Positions 5,021-7,870 of a DNA stretch of 7,870 nucleotides are shown piece by piece. Positions within the stretch are counted from its first letter, which is position 1. Each line of letters begins with the position of its first letter. A program made the position numbers and the translations under genes. Under the pieces are notes generated by a model. That model was not told the DNA's origin. It made no database searches and saw only the letters and a list, made by a program, of their open reading frames with translations. This stretch comes from Faecalibacterium prausnitzii. Lineage in GTDB: Bacteria; Bacillota; Clostridia; Oscillospirales; Ruminococcaceae. The stretch covers positions 1 to 7,870 of the forward strand of contig DCCL01000209.1 of NCBI GenBank assembly GCA_002313795.1, in the 5' to 3' direction.

Positions 5021-7230
5021 AGCGGAGAAGTGAAGCCTTTCATTTCTGGCACAATATCATGGTCAGCATCCTGATGGGAGTGCTGGTGCTGGGCTTTCTG
5101 TTCGCCTATTCGGTGGATATCGACCTCGGCACCGCCGAGGTGCGCTTTTCCGATGAAATCAGCACCATCAAGGAGCAGTGCTCTGGCTACGACAACCTGA
5201 ACCTGGGCTCCGAGACCAAGAGCCTCATCCGGGTGGTGGAAAATGTCCAGCAGCTGCGGCGGGACATCGAAAAGGATTCGAACTATCTGCCGGATTTCGT
5301 TCTGGATGACGCCGCAGTGGAAAACTATCTGGAAGAACGCATCCTCACCGGAATCCTTGTGCTGACGCCGGAGGGCAAGGTGGTGTGCAGTGCCTCCAGT
5401 GATGGCCTGACCATGGAACCCCTGACCGCAGAAACGCTGCCCCGGAATGTGGCCCGGGAGACCCTTCTGGATGTAGCCGACCATCCGGAAAAGGTCTATG
5501 CAGGCCGGGTGGACATGAGTGACGGCTCCTATGTGAATATGGCCTCCTGTGCCCGGCCCGATGCGCCCGGCGTGCTGGTGGTCTACTATCACACCCCGGA
5601 GGAATACGTCAGTACCTACAGCCTCAGCTATCAGACCGCCGTGCAGGGCTACAGCACCGAATCGGACGGCGTCGTGGCCGTGACTCAGGGCGACCGCATC
5701 GTGGCCAGCAATGTGGAAGAGCTCATCGGTACCAGTGTGAAGGACAGCCGCATCCTCTCCATCCTGAAAGACCGGGCCACCGACGATGAGATGATACACA
5801 TCCACACCAGCGGGGAACACGCCTACGGCATGGTGGAGCGGGGCCGGAACTTCTATGTGTATGGCTACCGCAGGGAACAGCAGGTCTTTGGTTCCATGCC
5901 CCGGAATATGGCCTTCGGGCTGGCAGCTTATCTCGTGGTGCTGTTTGCAGTCCAGATGATACGGGTCAAGATGAGCCAGCGCTATCGGGAAGAGCAACTG
6001 CACCGGGAGCAGGAATACCAGAAAGAGCTGAAAGCAGAGGCCGTCAAGGCCGAAGCGGCCAATGTGGCAAAGACTGAGTTCCTGCAGCGGATGAGCCACG
6101 ATATCCGCACCCCCATCAACGGCATCCGGGGCATGGTGGAGATCAGCGGACACTACCCCGACGACAAAGAAAAACAGGCCGAGTGCCGCCGGAAGATATG
6201 GGACGCCTCCACCCTTCTGCTGGAGCTGGTGAATGAGGTGCTGGATATGGGCAAGCTGGAATCCGGCGAGGTGGTGCTGGAACACACTCCCTTCGACCTG
6301 CAGGAGATGATCTGCGAGATCGAAGCCGTGCTGGAAAAACAGGCCAGCGAGCGGGGTATCCGGATCACCTGCCTGCCGCTGGATGTTCAGCACACCCGGC
6401 TCATCGGCAGCCCCCTCCACGTCAAGCGGCTGCTCATGAATATCCTGAGCAATGCGGTCAAGTATAACAAGGAAAAAGGCTCCGTCACCCTCTCCTGTCA
6501 CGAGTGCCCCGAGGACAAAGACCATGCCCGGTTCAGCTTTATCTGTGCCGACACCGGCATCGGCATGAGCGAGGAATTCCAGAAGCGGATGTATGAGCCC
6601 TTCACCCAGGAGAATGGCGGTGCCCGCTCCACCTACGGCGGCACCGGTCTGGGCATGGCCATCACCAAGAGCCTTGTGGACAAGATGGGCGGCACCATTG
6701 AGTGCCAGAGCCAGCAGGGGGTGGGCACCACCTACACCATCACGCTGCCCTTTGAGCTGGACCACAGCGCCGCTGCCGAGAAGGCCCGCACGGAGGAGGA
6801 CGATGAATCGGTCTCCCTTGAGGGGATGAACGTCCTTCTGGCCGAGGACAACGAGCTGAACATCGAGATCGCGGAGTTCCTGCTCACGGAGAAGGGCGTT
6901 CATGTCACCAAGGCCTACGATGGCCGGGATGCAGTGGAAAAGTTCAAGGCGTCTCCGGTGGGTTACTTTGACGCCATCCTGATGGATGTGATGATGCCGG
7001 TGATGGACGGCCACGAGGCCACCCGGGCGATACGCGCGCTTGACCGGCCCGACGCGGATGCTGTGCCTATCTTTGCCATGACGGCCAACGCTTTCCCGGA
7101 AGACCGGCAGAAGGCCCTTGAGGCCGGCATGACCGACCATATGACCAAACCGCTGGAACCGGCGGTGCTGTTCCGGATGCTGGGCCGGGCGGCCAAGTCT
7201 TTACAACACGGCGGAAACATGATAAAGTAA
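5017..7230 (+). CDS. Membrane-bound hybrid histidine kinase with C-terminal receiver domain
   Basis: 737 residues with a GTG start. Order: short basic tail; membrane segment about 14-31; extracellular region about 32-295; second membrane segment about 297-315; charged helix about 318-352, too short for a normal HAMP domain; HisKA with His361 in [11 protein letters not shown]-binding domain with N box ([10 protein letters not shown], 475-484), DTGIGM (512-517), YEPF (526-529) and GGTGLGMAI (541-549); linker; receiver about 603-722 with acidic pair Glu610-Asp611, phospho-acceptor Asp657, Thr689 and Lys711. All key residues are present, so it should phosphorylate itself and pass phosphate to its receiver. 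No HPt domain is attached and no separate response regulator is adjacent, so the output is unknown. The outer region ends with a segment (about 218-243, [12 protein letters not shown]) suggestive of a Cache-type fold, a tentative call. It is translationally coupled to the upstream solute-binding lipoprotein, its likely signal partner. Confidence 0.93.
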   Translation: MKRRSEAFHFWHNIMVSILMGVLVLGFLFAYSVDIDLGTAEVRFSDEISTIKEQCSGYDNLNLGSETKSLIRVVENVQQLRRDIEKDSNYLPDFVLDDAAVENYLEERILTGILVLTPEGKVVCSASSDGLTMEPLTAETLPRNVARETLLDVADHPEKVYAGRVDMSDGSYVNMASCARPDAPGVLVVYYHTPEEYVSTYSLSYQTAVQGYSTESDGVVAVTQGDRIVASNVEELIGTSVKDSRILSILKDRATDDEMIHIHTSGEHAYGMVERGRNFYVYGYRREQQVFGSMPRNMAFGLAAYLVVLFAVQMIRVKMSQRYREEQLHREQEYQKELKAEAVKAEAANVAKTEFLQRMSHDIRTPINGIRGMVEISGHYPDDKEKQAECRRKIWDASTLLLELVNEVLDMGKLESGEVVLEHTPFDLQEMICEIEAVLEKQASERGIRITCLPLDVQHTRLIGSPLHVKRLLMNILSNAVKYNKEKGSVTLSCHECPEDKDHARFSFICADTGIGMSEEFQKRMYEPFTQENGGARSTYGGTGLGMAITKSLVDKMGGTIECQSQQGVGTTYTITLPFELDHSAAAEKARTEEDDESVSLEGMNVLLAEDNELNIEIAEFLLTEKGVHVTKAYDGRDAVEKFKASPVGYFDAILMDVMMPVMDGHEATRAIRALDRPDADAVPIFAMTANAFPEDRQKALEAGMTDHMTKPLEPAVLFRMLGRAAKSLQHGGNMIK
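7200..7228 (+). promoter_or_regulatory. Candidate glyQS promoter inside the end of the kinase gene
   Basis: TTTACA (7200-7205, 5 of 6 matches to TTGACA) is 17 bases before TAAAGT (7223-7228, 4 of 6 matches to TATAAT). A TG at 7220-7221 sits exactly where an extended -10 motif needs it. The predicted start is near 7235, just past the kinase stop, leaving about 75 bases of leader. A housekeeping synthetase behind a sensor gene would be expected to have its own promoter. Confidence 0.45.
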
Positions 7231-7310
7231 AGATACTGTGCTTTCACATGGAAAAGCACGCGATAACACGACACGGCAAACCAGCCGCGGACGGAAAGGA
7301 TGTACTTACA

Positions 7311-7870
7311 ATGGAACAGAGCGAAAAGACCCTTGATATGATCGTCAATCTCTGCAAGAACCGTGGCTATGTGTTCCCCGGTTCCGAGATCTACGGCGGT
7401 CTGGCCAACAGCTGGGACTACGGCCCCCTGGGCGTCGAGTTCAAGAACAATGTCAAGAAGGCATGGCTGAAGAAGTTCGTGCAGGAGAGCCCCTACAACG
7501 TGGGCCTCGATGCCGCTATCATCATGAATCCCCAGACCTGGATCACCACCGGCCACGTTGCCGGCTTCTCTGACCCGCTGCTGGACTGCCGCGCCTGCAA
7601 GGCCCGCCACCGCGCCGATAAGCTCATCGGCGATGAGCACCCCGAGGTCAATGTCGATGCCATGACCTTCGACGAGATGGACAAGTTCATCGCAGAGCAC
7701 GACGACATCGTCTGCCCCGTCTGCGGCAAGCACGACTTCACCCCCATCCGTAAGTTCAACCTGATGTTCAAGACCGCCATCGGCGTCACCGAGGACAGCT
7801 CTTCTACCTGCTATCTCCGCCCCGAGACTGCACAGGGCATCTTCGTCAACTTCGCCAACATCCAGCGCAC
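7311..7870 (+). CDS. glyQS: Glycyl-tRNA synthetase, single-chain class II type, N-terminal part
   Basis: Partial: 186 codons are visible and the gene runs past the window end. It joins glycine to tRNA-Gly in the cytoplasm as a class II synthetase. The sequence matches the alpha-2 (single-chain) type, not the separate alpha and beta chains of E. coli. Visible marks are the N-terminal [20 protein letters not shown] region (17-36) followed by YGPLG, the [13 protein letters not shown] segment (78-90), and the class II motif 2 region [13 protein letters not shown] (169-181). Cys pairs DCRAC (92-96) and CPVC (135-138) form a possible four-Cys metal site in the inserted region; metal binding is inferred from spacing only. 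The ATG at 7311 follows GGAAAGGA (7293-7300) by ten bases. The 80-base gap upstream is too short for a T-box riboswitch, and I see no T-box sequence there. Confidence 0.95.
   Translation, partial: MEQSEKTLDMIVNLCKNRGYVFPGSEIYGGLANSWDYGPLGVEFKNNVKKAWLKKFVQESPYNVGLDAAIIMNPQTWITTGHVAGFSDPLLDCRACKARHRADKLIGDEHPEVNVDAMTFDEMDKFIAEHDDIVCPVCGKHDFTPIRKFNLMFKTAIGVTEDSSSTCYLRPETAQGIFVNFANIQR

Noticed and set aside
4990..7140. 716-codon open frame on the - strand, opposite the kinase
   Set aside because: Same cause as the frame opposite parC. The + strand carries all kinase and receiver motifs, and the - product shows only biased composition.
7238..7259. Hairpin after the kinase stop as a terminator
   Set aside because: Only seven pairs and followed by GCGATAAC, with no T-run, so termination there is not supported.
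1..7870. CRISPR arrays, tRNA or rRNA genes, insertion sequences, integrases, attachment sites
   Set aside because: I saw no spaced direct repeats, tRNA-like folds, transposase or integrase motifs, or terminal repeats with target duplications. Codon style is even across all genes, giving no sign of recent insertion.

Overview
The window looks like a stretch of chromosome from a GC-rich, gut-type member of the Clostridia, most likely Oscillospiraceae/Ruminococcaceae (Faecalibacterium or a close relative). Grounds for this are Firmicutes-style GGAGG-type ribosome binding sites, a parE-parC pair with the 'NPHGDAAIYD' form of the ParC active-site region, a single-chain glycyl-tRNA synthetase, a lipoprotein-type solute-binding protein, and strong C/G preference at third codon positions. 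The genus is inferred from gene content and style, not from a search. All convincing genes lie on the + strand.

Layout. 1-927: 3' part of a type IIA topoisomerase B subunit (parE type), entering from outside the window. 928-1090: a 163-base gap with an inverted-repeat structure and a weak promoter candidate. 1091-3340: complete parC-type A subunit. 3341-3557: a 217-base gap with several competing hairpins. 3558-4043: rlmH, followed directly by a very strong intrinsic terminator at 4042-4080 whose stem includes two bases of the rlmH stop codon. 4081-4186: an AT-rich promoter region with a perfect TATAAT. 4187-5020 and 5017-7230: a two-gene unit made of a solute-binding lipoprotein and a hybrid histidine kinase, joined by a GTGA start/stop overlap. 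7231-7310: a short gap. 7311 to the window end: 5' part of glycyl-tRNA synthetase, probably with its own promoter inside the end of the kinase gene.

How the genes work together. parE and parC encode the two subunits of one decatenating topoisomerase. rlmH modifies 23S rRNA and glyQS charges tRNA-Gly; both are core genes. The accessory item is the binding-protein/hybrid-kinase pair between the rlmH terminator and glyQS. No transporter permease, ATPase, HPt protein or DNA-binding response regulator is visible beside it. The simplest reading is a membrane sensor whose lipoprotein partner binds a small solute, perhaps an amino acid, and presents it to the kinase. The output partner would have to be encoded elsewhere. 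This pair is the best candidate for a little-described system here, but its parts belong to known families and the partnership is inferred from gene arrangement.
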